A program made the translations under genes and the position numbers. DNA of 15,712 nucleotides from DAOSVX01 sp964616495 (GTDB lineage: Bacteria; Bacillota_I; Bacilli_A; RF39; UBA660), in the NCBI GenBank assembly GCA_964616495.1, contig CAZTRF010000022.1, positions 1-15,712 of the forward strand, written 5' to 3'. Position 1 is the first letter of the stretch, and every line of letters begins with the position of its first letter. Below are positions 1 through 8,048 of the stretch, piece after piece. The notes under the pieces were generated by a model, which was not told where the DNA came from, did no database searches, and saw only the letters and a program-made list of their open reading frames with translations.

Positions 1-777
1 ATAATTTCAAAAGAAATTTTTAAAAAAGTACAAACTATTAAAAATATAAATTTAAGGCCACATAAAAAGGGAAATAATTTTTCAATATATAATGGAATAT
101 TAAAATGTTCTTCATGTGGTAGAGCAATGATTAAACAAGAAGACAATAGAGGTAAGAGAAATCTATCAAACTATTTTTGTGCTACTTATTTAAGAGTTAA
201 TAAAAAATGTACACCTCATAAAATTAAATCATCGGATTTAGATAAAATAGTTTTAGAGTCAATCCAACTTCACATAAAACTTGTTATTGAACTTGAAAGA
301 AGTTTAAAAAAGATGTTTTGGAAAAATAACAAAGACTCTATTGAGAGTGAATATCAAAATAATATAAAACTTGCTGAAATAAAAATAAATAGATTAAAAG
401 AACAGAAAAAAGAATATTATGAAAGTTGGAAGTTCGGTAAAATTGAAAAAAATGATTTTATAAAAAAAGCTGCTGAAATAGAAAAAGAAATAAATTTAAT
501 TAATGAAAAAAAGGCAATTGATACATCAACATATAGAGAAAATATAAAAAGAGTAAGAAAAAACGATTATTGGATAGATCATTATAAACGAAATAGAAAA
601 ATTAAACATATTTCTAAAGATGTATTAAAAGAATTAATAGATGTTATTTATGTTAATAAGGATGGATCGGTTGAAATTAAATTTAAATACAATGATGAAT
701 ATTTAGAATTATTAAATTATCTAAAAACAGAAGGAGAGAAAGAAAAATGTCTAAATGGAGAGTTGGAATATATTTGA
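1..777 (+). CDS. Large serine recombinase, C-terminal part (5' end outside window)
   Basis: The reading frame is open from base 1, so this is the 3' end (about 258 residues) of a longer gene; no true start is visible. Residues about 32-75 form a recombinase zinc beta-ribbon: LKCSSCGRAM followed by NYFCATYLRVNKKC, giving four cysteines. A long Lys/Glu-rich, probably coiled-coil segment follows (roughly residues 85-200), then a C-terminal beta-like segment with VIYVNKDGSVEIKF. The downstream recombinase ends in the same order, including VNEDGSIEIVLKY, so the two are paralogues. The N-terminal resolvase domain with the catalytic serine must lie upstream of the window. Proteins of this class carry out site-specific integration and excision of integrative elements. 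The 3' end overlaps the next gene by 31 bases, which suggests translational coupling and joint action. Confidence 0.85.
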   Translation: MISKEIFKKVQTIKNINLRPHKKGNNFSIYNGILKCSSCGRAMIKQEDNRGKRNLSNYFCATYLRVNKKCTPHKIKSSDLDKIVLESIQLHIKLVIELERSLKKMFWKNNKDSIESEYQNNIKLAEIKINRLKEQKKEYYESWKFGKIEKNDFIKKAAEIEKEINLINEKKAIDTSTYRENIKRVRKNDYWIDHYKRNRKIKHISKDVLKELIDVIYVNKDGSVEIKFKYNDEYLELLNYLKTEGEKEKCLNGELEYI

Positions 778-2324
778 GATTGTCATCAGAAGATAAATCT
801 AAAATTAGTGATGAGTCTAATAGTATAACCAATCAAAGAGAATTAATTAAAAATTATATATCTAAAGATAAATCATTAGAATTAATTAATATATATAAAG
901 ATGATGGATTTACTGGTACAGATTTTGATAGACCAGGATTTCAAAGTCTATATGAAGATATTATAAGCAAAAAAATAAACTGTATAGTGGTTAAAGATTT
1001 ATCAAGATTGGGTAGAAATTATTTAGAAGTTGGCAATTTTATTGAAAATATTATACCAAGATATAATTTGAGGTTTATATCAATAAACGAAAATGTCGAT
1101 TCTTATTTGAAACCAGATTCTATAAAAACATTAGAAATACCTTTTAAAAATCTTATGAATGAAAGCTATTCAAAAGATTCCTCTAATAAAATAAGAACTT
1201 CATTAAAAGCATCAAAAAAATCTGGAAACTTTATCACAAATATAGCTCCTTTTGGGTATGTAAAAAATAAAAAAGATATACATAAATTGGAAATAGATAA
1301 AGAAGCTGCTGAAATTGTAGAAAAGGTATTTTTATATGCTTTGCGAGGAAATAGTAGAAATCAGATTGTAGATTTATTAAATGAAAACCATATAATTACT
1401 CCAAGCATGTTTTTAAATGTTAAAAGAGGGGTAAAAACTGCTACAGTTGCAGATAAATGGACTGTAAGAATGATAGATTCAATTTTGAAAAATAAGACAT
1501 ATATAGGTTATTCATTACAAAATAAAATAAATAGAATAAGTCACAAGAATCATGGAAAGGTTAATGTTCCAGAAGAAGAATGGATAGTTGATGAAAACCA
1601 TCATAAACCAATAATTAAGGAAGAATATTTTAATCAAGTACAACATTTGCTATATAGTGGTAATTCAAAATCAAATAAGAAAGGCGAACTTCCTATTTAT
1701 TCAGGTTTTTTAAAATGTCGTGACTGCGAAAACTCATTAACAAGAGATAGTCATAAGAATAGAAAAGAAGCTGAGTATTATTGTTCTTCATACAAAAGGA
1801 ATAAGACTTGTTCCAAACATTTTACGAAAGAATCAATATTAAACGAAGTTGTCTTAAAATCAATTAATAATTTTATAGATATGGTATCGGATATTTCTGA
1901 TAGAATTAATTCAATATATAGTGAATCTAATAATGAATATATGGAAAATATTAAAAAAATAAAAATTGCTGAAATAGAAAAAGAAATAAACAAATATAAT
2001 AAATTGTTAGATGAAATAATTGAAGATTTTAAAAATGATTATATTTTAAAAGAAGACTTTGATAAATATAATAAAGAGTATTTATATGAACTTAATAGAT
2101 TAAGACTAGAAAAAGACAAATTAAATATAAATGAAAAAGATAATTTAGATTTAAAATGGATAAAAAGAATAAAAGAAGAAGGAAAAATTAAAGAACTTAA
2201 TAGAAATATATTAAGTAGCTTTATTAATACTATATATGTAAATGAGGATGGTTCAATAGAAATTGTTTTAAAGTATGCTAGTCAATATGAAAATGCTATT
2301 AAAGCATTAAAATATGCCAAATAA
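747..2324 (+). CDS. Large serine recombinase (resolvase/integrase family), complete
   Basis: 525 residues, a typical length for large serine recombinases. The N-terminal resolvase domain (about 1-145) shows the catalytic YLRLS motif with Ser13 as the likely nucleophile and Arg11, then GFTGTDFDRPGF (residues about 54-65) and KDLSRLGRNYLEVG, typical of the family. A recombinase domain follows (about 160-270, with APFGYVKN), then a zinc beta-ribbon with four cysteines (LKCRDCENSL ... YYCSSYKRNKTC), a Lys/Glu-rich coiled coil and a short beta tail. The start is ATG 747, preceded by AAGGAG at 731-736; it lies inside the end of the upstream recombinase gene. It should bind att sites and drive strand exchange through a Ser-DNA intermediate. 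A second recombinase directly upstream recalls paired systems such as CcrA/CcrB, but similarity to Ccr specifically cannot be judged here. Its 3' end contains a probable promoter for the chromosomal rbgA operon. Confidence 0.93.
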   Translation: MSKWRVGIYLRLSSEDKSKISDESNSITNQRELIKNYISKDKSLELINIYKDDGFTGTDFDRPGFQSLYEDIISKKINCIVVKDLSRLGRNYLEVGNFIENIIPRYNLRFISINENVDSYLKPDSIKTLEIPFKNLMNESYSKDSSNKIRTSLKASKKSGNFITNIAPFGYVKNKKDIHKLEIDKEAAEIVEKVFLYALRGNSRNQIVDLLNENHIITPSMFLNVKRGVKTATVADKWTVRMIDSILKNKTYIGYSLQNKINRISHKNHGKVNVPEEEWIVDENHHKPIIKEEYFNQVQHLLYSGNSKSNKKGELPIYSGFLKCRDCENSLTRDSHKNRKEAEYYCSSYKRNKTCSKHFTKESILNEVVLKSINNFIDMVSDISDRINSIYSESNNEYMENIKKIKIAEIEKEINKYNKLLDEIIEDFKNDYILKEDFDKYNKEYLYELNRLRLEKDKLNINEKDNLDLKWIKRIKEEGKIKELNRNILSSFINTIYVNEDGSIEIVLKYASQYENAIKALKYAK

Positions 2325-2335
2325 TATGATATAAT
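2307..2335 (+). promoter_or_regulatory. Probable sigma-A promoter for the rbgA operon
   Basis: TTAAAA at 2307-2312, a 17-base spacer and TATAAT at 2330-2335, preceded by TG at 2327-2328 (extended -10, TGATATAAT). The -35 box and most of the spacer lie inside the last codons of the recombinase gene. Transcription would start near 2342, next to a 10-base palindrome ATACATGTAT (2337-2346). Confidence 0.5.
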
Positions 2336-2393
2336 TATACATGTATGAGTTTTAATCCTTATTATTAAATCTTGATTGAAAGGTGTGATTTAC

Positions 2394-3281
2394 ATGAATA
2401 AAAATGAAAAAGATAATTTGTCGGCAAAAATACAAATCAATTGGTATCCGGGGCACATGGCTAAAACTAAAAGATTAATTGGTGATAACTATAATTTAAT
2501 TGATATAGTTTATGAATTGGTAGATGCTAGAATTCCTTATTCTTCAAAGTTAAAGGATATTGATAGTATTATTAAAAATAAGCCTCGAATTTTAGTAATG
2601 ACTAAAACCGATTTGTGTGATATAAATGTAACTAATTATTGGAAATCTTATTATGAACATGAAGGATATCATGTTTTAATGCTTGATTTAACTAATAATA
2701 AAGACTATTTAAAATTGGTTAAACTAACTAATGATTTAATGTTAGAATTAAAAAATAAAGTTGAAACTAAAGGATTAACTAAAAAAGAGGTAAGGGCCCT
2801 AGTTGTGGGTGTCCCTAATGTTGGAAAAAGTACTCTAATAAATCAGTTTGCCAATAAAAAGGTGGCTAATGTTGGGAATACTCCGGGAGTTACTAAGCAA
2901 ATTAATTGGTTAAAAACTCCTCATAATATTTTATTATTAGATACTCCAGGCATTTTATGGCCTAAAATAGATAATAACATAGTAGCTTTAAATTTAGCTA
3001 GTTTTAGCGCTATAAAAGATGAAATTTTGCCTCAAGATCAAGTGGCGATTCATATATTAGAGGTTTTAAATAAATATTATCCAAATATTTTAAAAACAAG
3101 ATTTAAAATTGATGAACTTGGTGTGTCTATAGAAGATACATATGAATTAATTGGGAGAGAATTAAACATTATTAAAAAGGGTAATGAAGTAGATTATGAT
3201 AAAATTAGTATATATGTTATTAATGATTTAAAAAGCAATATAAAGGGTATTACTTTTGATAGAGATGACTCTAATGGATGA
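2394..3281 (+). CDS. rbgA: Ribosome biogenesis GTPase RbgA (YlqF)
   Basis: 295 residues, close to the usual 280-295. It is a circularly permuted GTPase: the G4-like motif TKTD (residues 70-73) comes before G1 GVPNVGKST (139-147), G2 TPGVT (163-167) and G3 DTPG (183-186). The N-terminal WYPGHMAKTKR (17-27) and DARIP (44-48) are family signatures. RbgA is a cytoplasmic factor for late assembly of the 50S ribosomal subunit and is activated by the ribosome. G4 is TKTD instead of the usual NKxD, a mild variation. The chosen start is ATG 2394, with AAAGGTGTGAT at 2379-2389 as ribosome binding site; a TTG six codons upstream (2376) is open but overlaps that site and is less likely. The 3' end overlaps rnhB. 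The rbgA-rnhB-...-topA order is common in Firmicutes and supports the call. Confidence 0.96.
   Translation: MNKNEKDNLSAKIQINWYPGHMAKTKRLIGDNYNLIDIVYELVDARIPYSSKLKDIDSIIKNKPRILVMTKTDLCDINVTNYWKSYYEHEGYHVLMLDLTNNKDYLKLVKLTNDLMLELKNKVETKGLTKKEVRALVVGVPNVGKSTLINQFANKKVANVGNTPGVTKQINWLKTPHNILLLDTPGILWPKIDNNIVALNLASFSAIKDEILPQDQVAIHILEVLNKYYPNILKTRFKIDELGVSIEDTYELIGRELNIIKKGNEVDYDKISIYVINDLKSNIKGITFDRDDSNG
3242..3247 (+). promoter_or_regulatory. Ribosome binding site supporting a TTG start for rnhB
   Basis: AAAGGG lies 8 bases before TTG 3256, the best-placed Shine-Dalgarno sequence for rnhB. The in-frame ATG codons at 3265 and 3274 have only AGAG-like matches, so TTG 3256 is favoured, though not certain. 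Confidence 0.4.
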
Positions 3282-3903
3282 TTTATTAGCTTATGAAAAT
3301 AATTTATATACAAAAGGAATTAACTTAATTGCTGGAATAGATGAAGTGGGCCGGGGTCCTTTGGTAGGGCCAGTTGTAGCTGCTGCTGTTATTCTTCCTC
3401 AAAATTATTCTTTAGATGGTTTAACCGATTCTAAAAAACTTTCTGAAAAGAAAAGAAATTACTACTACCAAATAATTAAAAATGATGCTATTAGTTATGG
3501 AGTAGGCATTGTAGATGCCCGTATTATAGACAAAATAAATATTTACGAAGCTACTAAAGTGGCTATGAAAAAAGCTCTTTCTAACTTAAAAATTAAACCG
3601 GAGCATGTTTTAATAGATGCTATGAAATTGGATATAGATATTCCCAGTACTAGTATTATTAAAGGAGACTCTTTAAGTCTTAGTATAGCGGCTGCTTCGG
3701 TTATTGCAAAAGTAACTAGAGATTCTATGATGTATGAATTAGATAAAAAATATCCAATGTATAATTTTAAGAGTCATAAAGGGTACCCTACTAAAGAGCA
3801 TATCGAAAATGTCAAGAAGTATGGGCCACTAGATAACTATCGATTTACTTTTAGACCTATTTGTGATTTAATTACAAATGGAGAAGATAATGAAAAAAAT
3901 TAA
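3256..3903 (+). CDS. rnhB: Ribonuclease HII
   Basis: 215 residues, normal for RNase HII. It cleaves the RNA strand of RNA-DNA hybrids and starts removal of single ribonucleotides from DNA. The active-site signature GIDEVGRGPLVGPV gives Asp29 and Glu30. LIDA gives Asp121 and KGDSLSLSIAAASVIAKVTRD gives Asp138, completing the usual D-E-D-D set. DSKKLSEKKR (58-67) and FKSHKGYPTKEH (171-182) are also conserved in the family. The start is probably TTG 3256, preceded by AAAGGG; ATG 3265 or 3274 would shorten it by 3 or 6 residues. The gene overlaps the end of rbgA by 26 bases and the next gene by 14 bases, so the genes are translated as one operon. Confidence 0.95.
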   Translation: MIEMTLMDDLLAYENNLYTKGINLIAGIDEVGRGPLVGPVVAAAVILPQNYSLDGLTDSKKLSEKKRNYYYQIIKNDAISYGVGIVDARIIDKINIYEATKVAMKKALSNLKIKPEHVLIDAMKLDIDIPSTSIIKGDSLSLSIAAASVIAKVTRDSMMYELDKKYPMYNFKSHKGYPTKEHIENVKKYGPLDNYRFTFRPICDLITNGEDNEKN

Positions 3904-5914
3904 TTTATTTAAAAATAAACTTTTTAAAAACTATGTAATTATAGTCATTTCACTTTTTTTAATTGAAATATTATTTCGAGTACTTTTAAATCTAGAAATA
4001 TTAAAATGGCCATTATTAAGAATATTTATTGGTGTAAATATAATATCTTTAATAATTACCATGTTATTTAATTTGTTTCCTGAAAAAATAGTCCGAATAT
4101 TAAATATTATATTTGTTTTTATAGTTGAAATATATGCTATTACTCAACTGGGCTTTTCTAATTTTATGGGTACTTTTATATCTATTAATTCTAGTAGCCA
4201 GTTAGGAAAAGTAACCAGTTACATTAAAGACTATTTGTCCACATTTTCTTGGGCTTACTTTTTAATTTTTATTCCTTTCATATTACTTATTTTATATTAC
4301 TTATTTTTAAATAAAAAGGTAGATAAAAAGATAGTCAATAAGAATAAGTGCAATTATTTATTATTTATTTTTAGTTTAATAATATTTATTAATTGCTTTT
4401 ATTTAACCCTTATTATTCCCGCTATGCAAAATAAATATCAAGTTGTAAGTAATAAAGAATTATTTCTAACGTCTGAAGTCCCTAATACCATTGTCAATGA
4501 ATTTGGAATAACACCATATGCTATTATTGACTTTAAGACTCTAGCTTTTAAATATGATAAGACAGTGAATATCACCGATGCTTCCGATAATAATGAGGAA
4601 GAACCTAGTGATAGTTCAAGAATTGTTGATAGTGCATCTTGGCAAGAAATAATAAATAATGAAACTAACGAAACCTATCAAGAGTTAAATAATTATTTTA
4701 TTAACAGAACTATAACTTCTAAAAATGACAAGACTGGAATATTTAAAGATAAAAATTTAATAGTAATTTTATTAGAATCGGTTAATGATATTCCTTATCA
4801 TTACCCAGAGTATTTTCCTAATTTAAATAAGTTATATAATGAAGGATGGTCTTGGGTTAATAATTTTACTCCTCGTAATAGTTGCTCTACAGGTAATAAT
4901 GAGATGACAGTTATGACTAGTCTATTTACTATTAATAATAGCTGTACTGCTAATTATTATAAAAGTAATACCTATTATGAGAGTGTTTTTGGCATTTTTA
5001 ATGAGGCCAATTATTACACTTCTTCATATCATGATTATTCAGATGCTTATTATTCACGTAAAATTATCCATAAAAACATGGGAAGTCAAAAATTTTTAAC
5101 AGGGAATGGCCTTAATGTAAAATTAAATGATTTATATGAGGAATGGCCAAGTGATCGTCTATTATTTGAAAATAGTTACTCTTATTATATTGATAAAGAT
5201 AAGTTTATGACCTTTTATACAACTGTTACTACTCATCGTCCTTATACAGTTGCTAGTGAGTTTGGTGATAAGTATTTAGATAAATTTAAAGATTTGAAAC
5301 TATCAACAGCTTCTAAAAGATATTTATCTAAAATGTATGAATTAGATTTAGCAATTGGAGATTTGTTAAAAATATTAGAAGAAAATGGTGAATTAGACAA
5401 TACAGTTATCGCTTTATTTGGAGATCATTATCCTTATGGCTTATCTAATAAGCAGCTTCAAGAATTTTATGAATATGATATTACTGAAAACTATGAAAGA
5501 GATCGCATACCATTTATCATATATAATAGTACAATAATACCAGAGAAATATGAAGCGTATAGCACTATTATGAATATTTTACCAACATTAGCTAATTTAT
5601 TTGATTTGGAATATGATCCAAGACTTTATATGGGAAATGATTTATTTGACTCAAACTATGAGAGTCTAGCTATATTTACTGATGGTTCATGGAAAAATGA
5701 ATATGGTTTTTATAGTGCTACTAAAAGTAAGTTTTTCTCTAATGGAATAGGGGATATTAGTTCAGAAAAAATTATTTCATTAAATACCATGATTAATAAT
5801 AAAATTAAAATGTCTAACTTAGCTATCAAAAAAAATTATTTTAGCTATTTAGAAAAAAACCTTGCAAAATATCAAAAACAAGATAATATAGAAAAAGCAA
5901 CCACTGAATCTTAA
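3890..5914 (+). CDS. LTA synthase-like membrane phosphoglycerol transferase (sulfatase fold)
   Basis: 674 residues with five probable membrane helices in the first 180 (about 15-35, 41-62, 66-88, 121-141, 155-177) and a large extracytoplasmic alkaline-phosphatase/sulfatase domain, the layout of LtaS-type enzymes. Likely metal and catalytic residues are Glu296 (VILLESVND), Thr334 as nucleophile (NSCSTGNNE), His449 (TTHRPY) and Asp512-His513 (LFGDHYPYG). Family members polymerise glycerol phosphate from phosphatidylglycerol onto a glycolipid outside the membrane. Whether this one makes lipoteichoic acid or transfers phosphoglycerol to another acceptor cannot be told from sequence. ATG 3890 is preferred because GGAGAAG lies just before it (3880-3886); ATG 3878 is possible but lacks a good site. 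It sits between rnhB and topA, where many Firmicutes carry dprA. Confidence 0.87.
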   Translation: MKKINLFKNKLFKNYVIIVISLFLIEILFRVLLNLEILKWPLLRIFIGVNIISLIITMLFNLFPEKIVRILNIIFVFIVEIYAITQLGFSNFMGTFISINSSSQLGKVTSYIKDYLSTFSWAYFLIFIPFILLILYYLFLNKKVDKKIVNKNKCNYLLFIFSLIIFINCFYLTLIIPAMQNKYQVVSNKELFLTSEVPNTIVNEFGITPYAIIDFKTLAFKYDKTVNITDASDNNEEEPSDSSRIVDSASWQEIINNETNETYQELNNYFINRTITSKNDKTGIFKDKNLIVILLESVNDIPYHYPEYFPNLNKLYNEGWSWVNNFTPRNSCSTGNNEMTVMTSLFTINNSCTANYYKSNTYYESVFGIFNEANYYTSSYHDYSDAYYSRKIIHKNMGSQKFLTGNGLNVKLNDLYEEWPSDRLLFENSYSYYIDKDKFMTFYTTVTTHRPYTVASEFGDKYLDKFKDLKLSTASKRYLSKMYELDLAIGDLLKILEENGELDNTVIALFGDHYPYGLSNKQLQEFYEYDITENYERDRIPFIIYNSTIIPEKYEAYSTIMNILPTLANLFDLEYDPRLYMGNDLFDSNYESLAIFTDGSWKNEYGFYSATKSKFFSNGIGDISSEKIISLNTMINNKIKMSNLAIKKNYFSYLEKNLAKYQKQDNIEKATTES

Positions 5915-5927
5915 GAAAGGAATAAAT

Positions 5928-7952
5928 ATGAAAAAATTAGTTATTGTAGAATCCCCAAGTAAAACTAAAACTATTAGTAAATATTTGGGATCTGGTTATA
6001 AAGTAGTCTCTAGTATGGGGCATGTTAGGGATTTAGCAACTACCGGCAAATTTGGGCTGGGAGTAGATGTTGAAAATAATTTTACTCCCAATTACATTCC
6101 AATTAAAGGAAAGAAAAAGTTAATTGGTGATTTAAAAAAAGAAACCAAAAATTCAGATATTGTTTACTTAGCAACCGATCCAGATCGTGAAGGAGAGGCC
6201 ATTAGTTGGCACTTAATGGATACTTTAGAATTAAATGAATCACAATATGATCGAGTTGTTTTTAATGAAATTACTAAAGATGTTATTATAGAGGCCTTTA
6301 AAAATACTCGTAAAATAGATATTGATTTAGTAAAGAGTCAAGAAACCAGAAGAATTTTAGATCGAATTATTGGATTTAGACTAAGCAAATTAATGCAATC
6401 AAAAACGGGTGGAAAGAGTGCCGGGAGAGTTCAAAGTGTTGCTTTAAAATTAATCGTTGATCGCGAAAAAGAAATTAATGATTTCATTGCTGAAGAATAT
6501 TGGACAATTGAAGGAATATTTAGTGACTTTACTGCGAATTTAGAAAAGTTTCATAACAAAGATATTGAAATAAAAACAGAACACGAAGCTTCAGAAATAT
6601 TGGATTCTTTGTCAAAATCATTTCAAATTGAAGGTACTTCAACTAAGCCTAAAAAAAAGACGGCTCCATTACCATTTAAAACTTCAACCTTACAACAATT
6701 AGCTTCAACTAAATTAGGATTCACTCCTAGCAAAACCATGCGTATAGCTCAAAAGTTATATGAAGGAATTGACCTAGAGAATGAAACGGTAGGTTTAATT
6801 ACCTATATGCGTACCGATTCAGTAAGATATAGCAATGTTTTTATAGGAGAAACGTTTAATTATATAGAAGGCAAATACGGAAAAAGTTATATTGGTTACG
6901 TAAAAAAGGGTAAAAAGAATGAAAATATTCAAGATGCTCATGAAGCAATAAGACCAACTAGCATTAAAAGAGATCCTGAAAATATAAAAAAATATTTATC
7001 TAATGATGAATACAAGTTGTATAAAATGATTTATTATCGTGGATTGGCCTCATTAATGGCTGATAGCATATATGATCAAACAACTATTGATTTAGAAAAT
7101 AATGGCTATTTGTTTAGGGCTACTGGAAGTGTTTTAAAATTCCCAGGATACTTAGAAGTATATAAAGATTATGAAAAAAATGAGGATGTAATATTACCAA
7201 ATATTAGTCACTATCATAGTAGTGTTTTAGTTAGTGAAGACATAACTAAAACTCAACATTTTACTAAACCAAAATCAAGGTATACCGAAGCCAGTTTAAT
7301 TAAAGAAATGGAGTCTTTAGGTATAGGCAGGCCAAGTACTTATGCTAAAACTACTGAAATTTTAAGAGAAAGAGATTATGTAACAGGTATTGACAAAAAA
7401 TTTCATCCTACTGAAATTGGCATTGAGACTACTAATAAATTACAAGAGTTTTTTAGTAATTTAATTAATGTTAAATATACAGCTCAAATGGAAACTGAAT
7501 TAGATGAGATATCAGAAAATAAAATAGACAACATCAAAGTATTGGCTAACTTTTATAATGAATTTGAGCCATTAGTGGAAACAGCATTTTCTAATATGGA
7601 GAAAAAAGCTCCTGAGGAAACCGGAGAAGTATGTCCTAATTGTGGAAGTGCAATGGTTATTAGAAATGGTAAATATGGAAAATTTGAAGCTTGTTCAAAT
7701 TTTCCGACTTGCAAATATATTAAAAAACAGCCGAAAGAAGTAAAAGAAATTATTGATTGTCCAAAATGCGATGGAAAAATAATTGAAAAGAAAACTAAAA
7801 GAGGCAAAATATTTTATGGATGCTCTAATTATCCTAAATGTGACTTTGCATCTTGGGATAAACCCCTTGAAGAAAAATGTCCTCAATGCAATTCTATGTT
7901 AGTAGAGAAAAAAGATAAAATAAAATGTATTAATTGCGATTACGAAAAGTAA
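5928..7952 (+). CDS. topA: DNA topoisomerase I (type IA)
   Basis: 674 residues, close to other Firmicutes TopA proteins. It relaxes negative supercoils by single-strand passage. The TOPRIM domain shows VESPSK (Glu8) and DPDREGE (84-90). The catalytic tyrosine is Tyr293 in GLITYMRTDS. SAGRVQSVALKLIVDRE (164-180) and the later SLIKEMESLGIGRPSTYA are diagnostic. Three C-terminal zinc fingers follow from about residue 569: CPNCG..CSNFPTC, CPKCD..CSNYPKC and a last CPQC..CINC. ATG 5928 is preceded by AAGAAAGGAA, 13 bases after the upstream stop codon. It is the last gene of the rbgA operon; the downstream terminator includes its stop codon. Confidence 0.97.
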   Translation: MKKLVIVESPSKTKTISKYLGSGYKVVSSMGHVRDLATTGKFGLGVDVENNFTPNYIPIKGKKKLIGDLKKETKNSDIVYLATDPDREGEAISWHLMDTLELNESQYDRVVFNEITKDVIIEAFKNTRKIDIDLVKSQETRRILDRIIGFRLSKLMQSKTGGKSAGRVQSVALKLIVDREKEINDFIAEEYWTIEGIFSDFTANLEKFHNKDIEIKTEHEASEILDSLSKSFQIEGTSTKPKKKTAPLPFKTSTLQQLASTKLGFTPSKTMRIAQKLYEGIDLENETVGLITYMRTDSVRYSNVFIGETFNYIEGKYGKSYIGYVKKGKKNENIQDAHEAIRPTSIKRDPENIKKYLSNDEYKLYKMIYYRGLASLMADSIYDQTTIDLENNGYLFRATGSVLKFPGYLEVYKDYEKNEDVILPNISHYHSSVLVSEDITKTQHFTKPKSRYTEASLIKEMESLGIGRPSTYAKTTEILRERDYVTGIDKKFHPTEIGIETTNKLQEFFSNLINVKYTAQMETELDEISENKIDNIKVLANFYNEFEPLVETAFSNMEKKAPEETGEVCPNCGSAMVIRNGKYGKFEACSNFPTCKYIKKQPKEVKEIIDCPKCDGKIIEKKTKRGKIFYGCSNYPKCDFASWDKPLEEKCPQCNSMLVEKKDKIKCINCDYEK

Positions 7953-7967
7953 TCGCTTTTTATTTTT
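7936..7967 (+). terminator. Rho-independent terminator of the rbgA-topA operon
   Basis: A perfect 8-bp stem GCGATTAC / GTAATCGC (7936-7943 with 7949-7956), loop GAAAA, followed by TTTTTATTTTT. The topA stop codon TAA (7950-7952) lies in the 3' arm, so the last codons of topA encode half of the terminator. Confidence 0.9.
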
Positions 7968-8007
7968 ATGAGAATAGTTTTATTTAGAAATAAATATAAT
8001 CAAAATT

Positions 8008-8048
8008 TTAAATAAAAAGAACTTTGTTAATTGCTAACAAAGTTCTTT
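8008..8048 (-). terminator. Rho-independent terminator of the murT-gatD-like operon
   Basis: Read on the - strand: a perfect 14-bp stem (8035-8048 with 8016-8029), 5-base loop, followed by TTTTTATTT. It starts inside the last codons of the GatD-like gene and includes its stop codon (8027-8029). The stem lacks a U-run on the + strand, so it mainly serves the - strand. Confidence 0.88.

Larger units (their letters stand above)
1..2324 (+). mobile_element. Edge of an integrative element carrying tandem serine recombinases
   Basis: Two overlapping large serine recombinase genes lie next to a conserved housekeeping operon (rbgA-rnhB-...-topA). Such recombinase genes commonly sit at one end of an integrated element, close to an att site. 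The left end and the exact att core cannot be seen: no matching direct repeat is available within the window. The junction probably lies between the recombinase stop at 2324 and the rbgA ribosome binding site near 2379. The element boundary is inference. Confidence 0.5.

Noticed and set aside
1778..1993. - strand ORF inside the serine recombinase gene
   Set aside because: Lies opposite a clear conserved coding region, composition is a mirror of AT-rich Lys/Glu codons and no ribosome binding site is seen.
7553..7886. Two - strand ORFs over the topA zinc-finger region
   Set aside because: Shadows of the conserved zinc-finger coding sequence on the other strand.
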